A stretch of 64,000 bases of DNA from Ctenosaura bakeri (taxonomy: Eukaryota > Chordata > Lepidosauria > Squamata > Iguanidae). The notes under the pieces were generated by a model. That model was not told the DNA's origin. It searched no databases and was given only the letters and a program-made list of their open reading frames with translations. The DNA lies in assembly GCA_948474755.1 (NCBI GenBank), contig CAOLHI010002129.1, positions 16,001 through 80,000 of the forward strand. The letters are read 5' to 3'. The stretch's first letter is position 1; the number at the start of each line of letters is the position of its first letter. Shown here in pieces: positions 34,314 to 45,034 of the stretch. The position numbers and the translations under genes are program-made.

Positions 34314-34525
34314 AATATCCTAAAAGGACCAGAACCTGTCGGATCCTGAGAGTTAAGCAGAATCAGCCCTTCTTAGCCTTTGAATGGGAGACCGCCTACG
34401 AATACCAGCTCCTGTAGGCTGTATTTCAGAGGAAGAAACTGGCAAAACTACCTCTGTCTATTCCTTGCCTAAGAAAACTCTATGAAATTCATGGGGTCCC
34501 CATAAAGCGACAGGCGACTTGAAAG
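34314..34525 (+). mobile_element. 5S rRNA-derived SINE with Bov-B-like tail
   Basis: 5S-like head: GTCGGATCCTGAGAGTTAAG, GAATGGGAGACCGCCTACGA and CTCCTGTAGGCTG. Body: TATTTCAGAGGAAGAAACTG. Tail: ATAAAGCGACAGGCGACTTG. Plus orientation, followed by CT/CA simple repeats (34537-34564). Confidence 0.87.
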
Positions 34526-35540
34526 TGCATGCACTCACTCTCTCTCTCTCACACACACACACACTTCTTAGGATCTACGCTGAGATGGGCAAAGTGTGGC
34601 TCTCCAGATTTTTTTTTTGGACTGCGGATCTCACTATCCCTTACCACTGGCTACTTTTGGAAGAGCTGCTGGAACCTGCAGTCCAACACCCTCTGAAGAG
34701 CAATGTTTTGCCAACTTCTCATCTTGGTCGTCAATGGGCACCTGCAATCCTGCAGATGCAATCTTAAAAGGCCTACAATTCCCAACAGACTTCACCACCA
34801 TAGCCGGTAGCGGGGGATTATAGGATTTGCAGTCCAGATACCTCTGGAGCGCTTCAGTTGCCCATTGCTCATGTTCGTCTAGATCAGAACCCTAAAACTA
34901 AGATTCTTAAACAGGCTTCCTTCAGTTCGATCCGCTCTTTCTCAATTTGGTCCCTTCTGGCTACCCTGGACTGCATCTTCCAGAATCCCCCTCAGCTGCA
35001 GCATTCTGAGGGTTGTAGTAAAACATATCTGGAAGGTAGCAGGTTGAAGAAGGTGCTCCAGACGATCTCTCTGATGGACCTCCTGAAAACTCCGATGTAA
35101 CAATTTTCCCCAGCTTTGCTCTGGAACCTCGCAGTTACACCTGTGTGATCCTTTCAGCGCTGAACTACAGCCCTCTCTGTAGTTTTGACCCTGAATATGC
35201 TTACAAATAAGCAGCAATGGGACATTCTTCCAAGTATGTGTTTGGTTTAGAATTGGGACGCGGATGAGACCTCGATCCTCAGCACACTTGCTGAGATATG
35301 AATTTCATTGCAACGACAAGGAAGGGGGGGGTAAAGATAAGAGGCATCCCTGGGGAGTTCCGGGGCCATCCCAGGGGGCACCCTTTCCCTTTAGACCTTC
35401 GCTTGGGCTAGTGATCTTGGAAACGGCCTTTCAGATCGTTTCTGCACCTGGCTGGCCAGGAGGGATGGATTGAAGTAAACGGCGGAGGTGACTTTGATTC
35501 CGAACCTTGGTGGAGCAGACAGACATCCATGGACGTCTAG

Positions 35541-35707
35541 GGCCATTTCCGCACTAGGCTGTTATAGCTCTATTATTCTACTTTCAACATCCTATGGAAT
35601 CCTGGGGTTTGCAGCCTCAGGCCCCTCCCTAAACTGCAAACCGCAGGATTCCATAGGATGTTGAAAGTGGAATAATAGCACTATAACAGCCTGGTGCGGA
35701 AATGACC
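35541..35707. mobile_element. palindromic GGCC-MITE, copy 9
   Basis: 167 bp; ends GGCCATTTCCGCACTAGG and CTGGTGCGGAAATGACC. The centre lost part of the left arm (GCAGCCTCAGGCCCCTCCCT). The flanks TAG (35538-35540) and TGG (35708-35710) differ at one base. Confidence 0.92.
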
Positions 35708-36387
35708 TGGGGCTTCGTGATCGGTCTCAAGGCAGACGGCTGCTTATTAGCCAGATCAGCAGATCGTTCCCCTTCGAGGAGGCCGAGCTTTTCCCGAATC
35801 GTTTGTGTTTGCAGGGCTCTACCGCCTGGCTGTTCCTAACCAGCGCTTCCTCTGCTCAAAGAGGCGTGTGCGCGCTTTGCCCAAGATGAGCATCTCACGA
35901 CGCTGGCGGGAAGCTGGGAATAGCACGTTAAGAATAGTCACGACCGTCTTCCAAACCCATGCTTCAAGTTATATATATACATTCAGGAAACACGAGCGCC
36001 ACTTCCCGTTGGCTCAAACTGATAGGAAACCGGAAAGTCAGAGCCAGTCTGGAGTGAGGAGGGGGGAAAGGAAGGGGATCCCGCGATCAGGACCCACTTT
36101 TACGCTCTTTAACTTGATGCTAATTTGAATAGAACTCATGTAACACTGGAACCTAGGGAGGAGTTATTTCTCAGAGCATGTGCAGAGTGCTTAAGGCTTG
36201 ATATTAACTAGCCACAGTTAGAACTCCTATATCTGACCATAGCACTTTGATGTAATCATACATATTTGAGTCATGGCATCGTCTGCATGAAAGAAAGCTG
36301 ATTCTAGCACCTCCACATCACCAAATTTCTAACCAGCACAGTATGAAATAATGATTGGTGTCATTCTAATTTATAAATCAGCCTGTT

Positions 36388-36606
36388 TAAATATCCTAAA
36401 GGCACCAGATTCTGTCTGATCTTGGACACTAAGCAGGGTCAGCCTTGGTTACTGTTTGGATGAGAGACTGCCAAGGAATACCAAGTGATGTAGGCTGTAT
36501 TTCAGAGGAAGGAATTGGCAAACCATCTCTGAGCATTCCTTGCCCTAAGAAGACTCTATGAAATTCATTGGGTCATCACAAGTAGACAGGCAACTTGGAG
36601 GTATTT
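36388..36606 (+). mobile_element. 5S rRNA-derived SINE with Bov-B-like tail
   Basis: Head: TCTGTCTGATCTTGGACACT, AAGCAGGGTCAGCCTTGGTT and GTGATGTAGGCTG. Body: AGAGGAAGGAATTGGCAAAC. Tail: AAGTAGACAGGCAACTTGGA. Moderately diverged. Confidence 0.85.
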
Positions 36607-36660
36607 ACACACATAGTTGAAAAGGACTGTTTAACCCAGACAGAGTTTTTCACACAGTGG

Positions 36661-36790
36661 TGCAGTGGTAAAACAGTATCTTCAGCCAGTAATTTGATTG
36701 GCTTTCCACATGGTGGACTACAAGTCCCAGCAGCCCTAGCCAGCATTGTCAGTGGTGAGACTTACTGGGAGCTGCAGTCTGACGTTTAGA
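36661..36790. repeat. short foldback (MITE-like) element, GACTACAAGTCCCAGC type
   Basis: GGACTACAAGTCCCAGCAGC and its inverted partner CTGGGAGCTGCAGTCTGACG flank a CTAGCCAGCATTGTCAGTGG centre. Same broad family as 2869-2973 and 42524-42612. Confidence 0.6.
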
Positions 36791-37539
36791 AGGCTGTGTG
36801 TTTCTCATCCTTGCATTAACTGATCCAGGTAAGTCTGGAATGCGACAGAAGTCAAGAGATGGCAATATTGTGTTAGAAAAAACCCTGAATGGAGAAGAGA
36901 AATAAGAAGTGATGGGATGGTACAGTATTTTTATATTCTAATCTAAAGCTAAGCATACTTAACTCCATCAATACCAATAGCTTTAAATAAACTTAAGGCT
37001 ATGTTGGACTACTGATTATCAACTATTCTTATCTTATCTACCTGTATTTGCACAAATTATTCTGTGCATCTGCTTCTTTAATGAAAAGAATTAGAAGTGA
37101 ATTCAGCATCAGTTCTCAGAAAATCTTATTTGTCACCTAAAAAGAGGAATCCTATACATATTTATGAAACAGTAAGTCCTACTGAATTCAACTGCACTTA
37201 CTTGCAAATAAGTATATGATTGTGATGAAAGTATCTCATCTGTGAAATAATCCTTCAGATTAACACTCATATGAGAACTGTCTACCCCAATTAAGAGGTT
37301 TAGCAACATAATATCTCTATCTAAACACATCTCAGAAATCCAGATGTTAGCATTATTCATTATTATTTAATTTATTCTGCCTTTTCCTCAGAACCAAGTT
37401 TACAAAAATTTCAAACAGATAGCAGATAAAACAAATAGGTAAAAACATACAAAAGCTTTATTGAAATGTATTTATAGAATGTTTAAAATGTAATCATTGA
37501 AAAGACAAAAACAGTACAATACAGGAAGAAAAACCCCTT

Positions 37540-38900
37540 CTTTATAAATCATTTCCCAAAGGCTGTCAGAATAATAGTCTTCACCTGCCAAGAAGACCTT
37601 AAGAATGGATCCAGTCTCCCCAAAAACAGACTTCCAGAGCCTGGGAGCAGCCACCAAACAGACTGTCTCTCATGGCAAGAGTGATAGAAGGGCTTCCTCT
37701 GACAATTCCAAAGCTTGGGCAGGCTGAAACATGAAGATCCCATTTTTCAATTGCCCATACATATGCCAGAGGGCTTTATGGGTCAGAACCAGCGATTTGA
37801 ATTGTGCCAGGGAACAGACTTGTAGAATTTTCTAACAACTGAATTGTGTGTTTCCTGTAACAAGCCCAGTCAACAGGATGGCTGCTGCTCTTTGGATCAA
37901 AAGAAGTTTCTGAACACTTTTCAAAGAGCACATTAGTTGTAATTATAATGTAGAGCACGTGTCACTGTTACTAGATTTTATCTGCATGTGTCACTGTTAC
38001 TAGATCTGATGTCTCAAGGAATGGGCACAGTTGGTCCACCAAAACTTTGGCTTCTAGACTCAGGGTTAAATTCAGGAGAAGATCCAAGTTGCAAACCTGC
38101 ATTTCATGGGGAGTGTAACACATCCAGCACAGGTTGCAACCTTATTCCCTGATCTTCTTTTGACTGACCAAGAATACTTCTGTCTTGTCTGATTATACTT
38201 CAATTTGCTATACTCTCCTCCAGCCCTTTGCTGGTGATAGATACTGGTTTAGTATCAAAATAGTTTTTTTGGATTTAGGTGGACAGGAGAAATTTAACTT
38301 GGCATCACCACACAGAACATAGTATAGGAACAGAAGGCACTCCTGAGAGATTCCACGTCAACAGACAAGGGATTGAATAGGAATTCCCAGCACTACTGTC
38401 TGGGCTTATTCATCTAGGAAGGAATGGAGAAACTGCAAAACAGGTGTTCAAATGGGCTCTAGCTTGTGGTTGATTTAAATTGCTGTTTTCTGTTGTTCCT
38501 AGTCACTGTCTACAAAACCCATCCTTTGGGATAGTTCAGGATACCATGGTTGATGGTACTGAAAGCTGTTGAAACAACCCACCAGGACACACCTCTCCAT
38601 CCAGTTGCTGACATTAAGTCATCAACTAAGGTGACCAAATTCATCTCCATCCCACTACAAGCCCTGAAACTCAAGTCAAATGAATCTCGATAATTTTTCA
38701 TCCAGGAATCAACAGAATTGGGATGCCATCACATTTTCCAGAACTTTGGCCAAAAATTAAATATTGGAAGCTCATAATTGATTAATCAATACAGTGGAGT
38801 CATAGGGGAGAGGTATTTCAGTACAGATCTGACAAGCAAAAGGGATGAGCAACCCACTTTGGACGTTTCCCTTCCACTGCTGAAAGAGAGGTATTGACCA
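37540..38900 (-). mobile_element. L2 LINE, decayed reverse transcriptase region
   Basis: On the minus strand an open stretch (38701-38510) encodes NLVTLVDDLMSATG and then STAFSTINHGIL. These correspond to ALVTLVDDL and SAAFDTI(N/D)HGIL of L2-type reverse transcriptases. Downstream, APRLWKSVFGETGS (37650-37610 area) matches the APRLWNSLP C-terminal motif. Many stops and frame changes are present. It is an old copy and its ends are approximate. Confidence 0.75.
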
Positions 38901-39999
38901 CTTCCTTTACTTAGAATCCATAGGGAGAAGTGGGTAAGAAATTAATGATAATGTGGCCAGTCTACCACTAGCCTTTTTAATGAACTGGAAAGGATCTAGA
39001 CCAAGTGGTGGCTGTCATTCTTCCAAGGATCCTGTCCACATCCTTATGCTGCTCAAAATGAAAAGTATTCATTACCATTGGACAAGAAGAGGACAAAAGA
39101 ACACCCATTGGGCTTGTATCAATGATGTTATGATTTTATCTGTATGACAAATTGTTCACAGCGTGCTGAGTGGTCTGCATTTTCTTCTTTTGAGTCAGGC
39201 TGTAATAAGTCTCTGCATTCAGGATATGAAGGCAGATTTCTGCTCTTTCACATTGCCTATAAAAAAAGGCAACTAAGTATATCTACCTGTGTCAAGATGG
39301 TTTTCTTGGATGTTGAAATGGAATGATAGAGCTTCAGATTTAACAGACCTTCAGTCACCCAACAAGTCCCTTTCCCTCCATCCACTCCAAGTATTCTAAC
39401 AGCACAGCTGAAAAACCTCAATGGACACAAGTCTTGTGTCCCCATTAGAGACACTGTTTGTGGGCCTTTGACCAGACTGCTGGTACATACAGAAGGCTCC
39501 CACCAGAGCCATCTTTGTGGAAGATGATTCAAAGCTATTTTGTTAACTGATCCAACAGACGTTTAGGCACACAGATGATTTTTTTTAAAAAAATCTGCTT
39601 TTAACAAGTTCACATATTAAAAGAATATAGTACATTTTATTTGGACAGTTCAGATGAACAGATCAGCAATTTAGGAAACATTTGTTCCTTACATTTATGA
39701 TACAAATTCAAAACACAAGATATGGGTGATATTTACTGAGTTGGTTTGACTTCATGATCCCATTTGATATAAATAGCCACCTTCACATTTTATTTCAAAT
39801 TCCAAAGAATCAGGGCGATAAAATGAAGTGCATTATTCTGATGCTTAGGTGAACCCAAAAAGATCAACTGAGTAACAAACACTCATTGCCTGTTTCAACA
39901 CTAATTGTTGCACCCTGTCCCCTTCTAGTAAATCCACAAATCAAATTCTGTTAAGCCATACACCACATCACACAACAAAGCATGTTCATATTAGGTAAA

Positions 40000-40171
40000 G
40001 GTCATTTCCAAACTAGACTGTTATAGCGCTACTATTCCCCTTTCAACATCCTATGGAATCCTGGGGTTTGCAGTTTCGGGAGGGGCCACCCCACCCTTCT
40101 CGAAACTGCAAACCCCAGGATTCCATAGGATGTTGAAAGTGGAATAAAAGTGCTATAACAGTCTAGTGCAG
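40000..40171. mobile_element. palindromic GGCC-MITE, copy 10, in STIL 3' UTR
   Basis: The left end is GGTCATTTCCAAACTAGACT. The inner arms GGAATCCTGGGGTTTGCAG and CTGCAAACCCCAGGATTCC are perfect, with TTTCGGGAGGGG and CTTCTCGAAA near the centre. The right end stops at AGTGCA, short of the terminal GGAAATGGCC. The arms differ at several places (CTACTATTCCCC versus the complement of GGAATAAAAG). It would fold into a long hairpin in STIL mRNA. Confidence 0.9.
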
Positions 40172-40197
40172 TGTATAGGCATCCAGTGCCTATACAC
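40171..40197. repeat. perfect 11-bp inverted repeat at MITE edge
   Basis: GTGTATAGGCA, a 5-base loop TCCAG, then TGCCTATACAC. It starts exactly where the MITE right terminus breaks off. Confidence 0.95.
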
Positions 40198-40358
40198 TTG
40201 CAGTGCACCACAAAGGTGTAAACACTTTTCTCATGTAACAGTTAAGCAATCATACAAGGCAATTAGATTGGCCAGTATGAAATGGAAAGCATCTCTTGAG
40301 TCCATCGAACCATGACAAAACTGTTATTGAAGTCTTGCAGTCAGCAATAAAGCAAAGG

Positions 40359-41178
40359 TTACAATAATTTTGGTAACTGTCTGAGCTGCTGTACATCAAG
40401 AAAAGTTCCCACTGAATTCATGTTGTCCGCTTGGTTTAAGTGATCAACAGGAGTCTGTGGTGTTTCAGGTACAATCTGAACATCCAGATTCTCTTTGTCA
40501 GGATGCTGTGTAAACTCTGTGTTTCCAGGTAGAAGTTTCAGTTTTGGCTTTAAGTCTTTTAAAACTGGATCTGAAGATTCATTTGACTGATGCAGGATTC
40601 TGAGTGGAAGGACTGTATTTGTAACATTTCTTAGTATGGGGCCTTCAGAGTCTGACATATGGCTGCTAGATTGTTCAGTGCCACAGCGTATGAGATTAAG
40701 GGAAACTTCTCTCCTGCCAGTTCTTTCAGAAGGATCTTTCCAGCAAGCAAAACCATCTATAGCAGGGCTGAAATCCAGCTGTAGGACAGGTTTTAAGTTT
40801 TCTTCTCTTTTGTAATCAGCAGTCAGCTGTTCATCATCATCACTGCTATCACAGCTTTGTAAGAGCCCATACTTCCTCATGTACTTCCTGGTTGCAAAAG
40901 ACATATTGCTTGGGGAAATTAAGCCAAACCCCACCAAGGTCTTGTCTGTATTAGTGTGCAGGAGAGTCTGTAAAGATGAAGTCACAGAATCCTTTTGATT
41001 TGAGCGACTCAGAGAAAGTTGTGACAGTTGACTTTCACTTAAATATTTGAGAGCAATAGCATTTGCCTCCATACTGAGATCTACACCATTGTGAGTTAAG
41101 CCACTCATGCCAACATTAGCAAATGATACATAGTTTAGTCCTGGAATTACTGCTTCAGGGTGAATACAGGCCATTATA
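40359..41178 (-). CDS. STIL: STIL coding exon 16 (last)
   Basis: STIL is a cytosolic/centriolar protein needed for procentriole assembly together with PLK4, SAS-6 and CPAP. This 820-nt exon follows TTTTAG (AG 41180-41179) and encodes IMACIHPEAVIPGLNYVSFA, then SMEANAIALKYLSESQLSQL (the STAN region, which binds SAS-6), SFATRKYMRKYGLLQS, and a C-terminal tail with QHPDKENLD and SVGTFLDVQQLRQLPKLL. The KEN tripeptide, 45 residues from the C-terminus, matches the APC/C-Cdh1 degron of human STIL. Stop TAA at 40361-40359. The middle part is much less conserved. Confidence 0.97.
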
Positions 41179-43805
41179 CTAAAAGAGAAAAAAATAAGAC
41201 AGCTAAAATCAATGAAAAGGCAAATAAACGTGAAACTTATTCCACTTTCCTGTAGATATCATATCACAAAATCCAATAATCAAGACTATGTCGACTATAA
41301 TATGTTGTCAAAATAGTGCAAGGTACATAGTGCTGTCAGCTCCTCTTGGGTTCCTTCAATGTCTTCCTACCTTTCCTGTGTACAGTACCTCACAGAAAAT
41401 GTAATCCATTCACATATTGTAACATGCATGCACCAGCTGACTTCTGTAAACAGCAGACTGTAGACTTTGCTAACTTCACATAGTCCTTTGAGCCAGGGGG
41501 AGATCTTGGGAGGCTGCACTGTCAAAAAACAAACAAACCTCCAAATACCTCCAAAGGCCCTCTGGAGGTATGAATGTGAGGGGCATTTATACTAAGTTTT
41601 TGGCTCCTGTAGGTCATCTTAGGATCAGGAGACGGCTTTTTAACAATGGGAAGTGCCCACAAGTTACTTCCTATTTTTTTTAAACAGGCCTCTGTTGTCC
41701 TAAAATGGACTGAGGGGCCAAAAACAAGGCAAAATACTTCCACCCTCCTGGAGGACATTTGGAGGCAATGTTTTTGAAAAATGTTTGACCCTTGGGGGAC
41801 ACAAAAATGGCCCAGGGTAGTATGTGGCCCGTAGGCCATACAGGCAATAATCTGAAAGGCTTCAGTATTCATGGAATTAGTTGTTATACAACTACTTACA
41901 TACATCAGCATCTTCTGATTATAGTATTTTCATTTTCAAGGCACAAGAACAGGGGTAGCTGATCTATCATTTATGAGATTATAAATTCTAATAAAATGCC
42001 ATTTCATTCTCTAAAAGGGGCCATATAATTAGGTATCTTCATATACACAGGTGCAGCTTGCAAACATAGACCAGTTGAACACTTACTTTTTCCTTCCATT
42101 TTTAAATTAACCACAATTTAATATTATGTTCAAACCTATAACTGTGGTTACTTCTAGCTACAGTTAATTAAAAGAAGGGACCTTTATATTGTCTAAAGTT
42201 CAGTTGTTCCCATGGTGAAGATCAACCACAGTTCATTTCGGTTCCGACATCATAATAGGCTGCAATTATAAAATGGAAGTAAAAGCTTATAACTCTTCAT
42301 AGTTATGGAGAAGAGAGCGTGAGAGCATGAAGCTCATCCTCTTGACATTCAATGTGAATTCATCTGTAGGTTTACAATGTAGATAACAGTTTGCATCCCA
42401 GAATGCTACTTGCAGAAACTTGTATGATTTGATAAGAATTATTTTTGAAACTTGGGAAGAAAAAAGTAGGAATTCATCTCTCATAAGATTTGACCACAAG
42501 GGATGACCATATAATGTAGCTCATGAACATCTGGAGGGCTCTAATTCCATTATTCATGATGACTGCTGACTACAGTTGTAATTCAACAACAGAGGGCCAC
42601 AGGTTCCTTGTGCCTAGGGTTTATTATTAGATGATAGTGTTTTTCTCATCAAGACATAAAATATAAACATATATATTACTTAAATTTTACTGTTGCTCTT
42701 CAACATACTAAGGTCTAACAAGATGGCTAGACACTCATCTTTAGAGATGCTTGATTCTAGTATCAAGAGACTAACTGCTCTGTTACTATAAGCTATAAAA
42801 TCTGATCAGGCTTTGTGAAGAATAAGGAGATTTTTTAAAAAGAATAGATGGTTTGACCTTAAGCTATGCTTTCTGCAACTGCATACCTCTCAATACAGTT
42901 TGATGGGGAAGGTTATTATATGTCTGGATTAAAAGGAAGTTCATTTGAATATAAAGGACAATATTGCATGAAAAAAACATCAAAAGGCAGCAGAAGGTAA
43001 CATCGTATTTGTCACGTTTGTATGCATACTTTGCAATAAGCTCAGGATAACATTTAGGATTTACAAATCAGGTTAAGTCTTTGGAAGCTTTACAGCAGCT
43101 ATCACCATGCATATCCTGCTATTCAGGCAACACTGATGAGAACTGGGCTAACTGGAAGCAGTCTGCAATTTTGTTTTAACTGCTAGTCTAAGTATCTTAT
43201 TCAGTACTCATGTGGAGAAGTGGCTGGAGGAATAGTATCTTTTTCTATTCATTCTACACCATATGCTATTTTATTTTATCAACTTTTATTCCTTTATGTT
43301 TATTCCTCCCCATTCATCTCTCCATTCCTAGGAGAAAGATGTAAAAAAAACCTGAAGTATGCAACTTCTATTATATTCTATGGGAAATGATCATGTGGTG
43401 TACATGAAGTGCATACATATACACTCTCTTCTTTGGCAAGGTCAATGAAACAAGAATTTATGAGATGGAGGAGATCTGAACAAGAAGGTGGTGTCAAATT
43501 CTCTAGATGTACCTTCCTTCTAATGAAACAAGTATTCTTGAGCACGTGTTAAGGTTATTATGAGGAAAAGGATTGAAATCCACAAATCTTCACTAGTGAT
43601 TTGATTTACTTTGATTTGATTCACTTTGATTTAAATCATAAAACTGAATCCTTCAGCTGGACTGCAACTCAGGTCATCCCTCACCACTGACTACGGAAAC
43701 CAGAACTGATGGGACTGGCAGTCTAACAATATCAGGAGATCAGCATTTGCCCTCTTCCCCCATCCCCTTTAAACTACTGGAGCAACATCTTTTCCCTTAA
43801 GTTAC
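41179..43805 (-). other. STIL: STIL intron 15
   Basis: 2.6 kb between donor CCAG|GTAAC (43805) and the last exon. It contains an old foldback element at 42524-42612 (GAACATCTGGAGGGCTC and CAACAGAGGGCCACAGG). Nothing else was recognised. Confidence 0.85.
42524..42612. repeat. short foldback (MITE-like) element
   Basis: AACATCTGGAGGGCTCTAAT at one side and AATTCAACAACAGAGGGCCA at the other, with a GACTACAGTTGTAATTCAAC box. Same family as 2869-2973. Confidence 0.55.
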
Positions 43806-44053
43806 CTGGCATTCTCAACACTGTGAGCACTTTTCATTTTATCTGGAGAATCAAAATTCACTCCAAGTTTTTTTAACTGCTTCAAAGTTGCATTCAAAAC
43901 ACTATCTTGATCTTTCAGGACAGGGCCAGGTGCTGAATCTCTTTTAGCTTTACTTGACTTTGAGGAAGTGCTACATTCACTGCTGATCACCTCCTGTTTT
44001 CCATAGGAACCACTTGCTTCAGAAGATGCCTTCAAGAAATGGTTTACTTGGCC
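43806..44053 (-). CDS. STIL: STIL coding exon 15
   Basis: 248 nt, acceptor CTGTAG (44055-44054), donor GTAAC. It starts in phase 0 with GQVNHFLKASSEASGS and contains DSVLNATLKQLKKLGVNFDS, the start of the STAN region. It ends with two bases (AG) that pair with T of the last exon to make Ser. The human equivalents GQVNHLLN and NATLKQLRSLGV make the assignment firm. Confidence 0.96.
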
Positions 44054-44844
44054 CTACAGAAAAATATAATAGGATGGTTAAAAGCTAATTAAATTTACAA
44101 CATGCAACAGAGTAGCCTGTGGTATACTGTCAACATCTTCAAGGTCACAGTTATTTTGATAAGGCTGAAAATCACAAGATTTTGATAACAAAGTGCTTGG
44201 GACACAATGCATGTGCAACATAAGCATCTCTTCCATAGCAACTACAAATGTAGCTGTAAATACACTTAAAAAACTGAATCAACTAGTTTGTAGATCAACA
44301 TCTCTTAACCTGGACTAGCAACTATACTATTTTCAAATATCCTTTCTACAATATCCTTTCAAAAGAAACATCTATAAACACTGCTTTTCTTAGACATTTT
44401 TGAAATATCTAACATTTACAAAGGTGATCAAATCAACCAGCTCTCCACAAAGTGATGTATCCACGTTTATTTTTAGATATATTGCCCACCAGAGACAGTC
44501 ACCTGCTCATATATGAACTTCTTAATAATTCAATTTAATTTTTGATAACAAATGCAAGCCTAAATTGCTTACTGTCATGCCACATACTATCTTAATTTGA
44601 GGAATGCATCAAACAAAACGTAGAGAACTAACTATTGTGGAACGTTAAGAACAAGTGAGCAGTATTTTCTATTCAGGATTTTAGAGGAAAATATGGAGAC
44701 ACCATAAGTAATGCACATTTCTGTTGTTGGGAAAGCTACTGCAATTTTTTAAACATGGGAAGTAATTTCTGTGTCAATACTGTTAGCAAACTTGGGATAA
44801 AAAAATATGTATGTTAAACTGAAAAGGTAGCTATGGAAACTTAC

Positions 44845-45034
44845 CAATATATCCTGGTAAAATTTCTGATCATCTGCAGGGACATTTGGCAAAATAGTTA
44901 TGGCTTTTTTAGTGTTTGGTTCATTAATTGCTACCAAATGATTGTCAGTTCCCTCTGATGGTCCGGACTGTAAGCACATACTAACACTTTCATTCAGTAG
45001 AGAGGTTTGGGCTATCCTTGTAGCAGCTTGCTCA
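44845..45034 (-). CDS. STIL: STIL coding exon 14
   Basis: 190 nt. The acceptor is GTCGTCTTCTTCCAG (AG 45036-45035), chosen because it gives the phase required by the upstream exon. The frame also stays open to a TAG further upstream (45105). It encodes EQAATRIAQTSLLNESVSMC, then ITILPNVPADDQKFYQDIL before donor GTAAGT. The SVSMCLQ and QDIL blocks are conserved in STIL. Confidence 0.93.

Larger units (their letters stand above)
32191..39614. other. TAL1-STIL intergenic region
   Basis: About 7.5 kb with no recognised gene. AT-rich, possibly regulatory DNA follows the promoter to about 32,800. After that come foldback elements (32874-33075, 33878-33963, 35541-35707, 36661-36790), a GAT-triplet repeat (33184-33238), SINEs (33725-33877, 34314-34525, 36388-36606) and an L2 LINE (37540-38900). 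I see nothing else in the gaps. The gene order matches the conserved vertebrate STIL-TAL1 pair. Confidence 0.75.
39615..40358 (-). other. STIL: STIL 3' UTR
   Basis: DNA following the STIL TAA stop. Two AATAAA signals on the minus strand (39794-39789 and 39641-39636) are candidate polyadenylation sites, giving a UTR of roughly 0.6-0.75 kb. A GGCC-MITE (40000-40171) and a perfect small hairpin (40171-40197) lie inside it. Confidence 0.65.

Noticed and set aside
40000..40197. CRISPR-like or microRNA gene reading of the hairpin
   Set aside because: The palindrome is a dispersed transposable element with many copies. This is a vertebrate genome, and no array of regularly spaced repeats exists.
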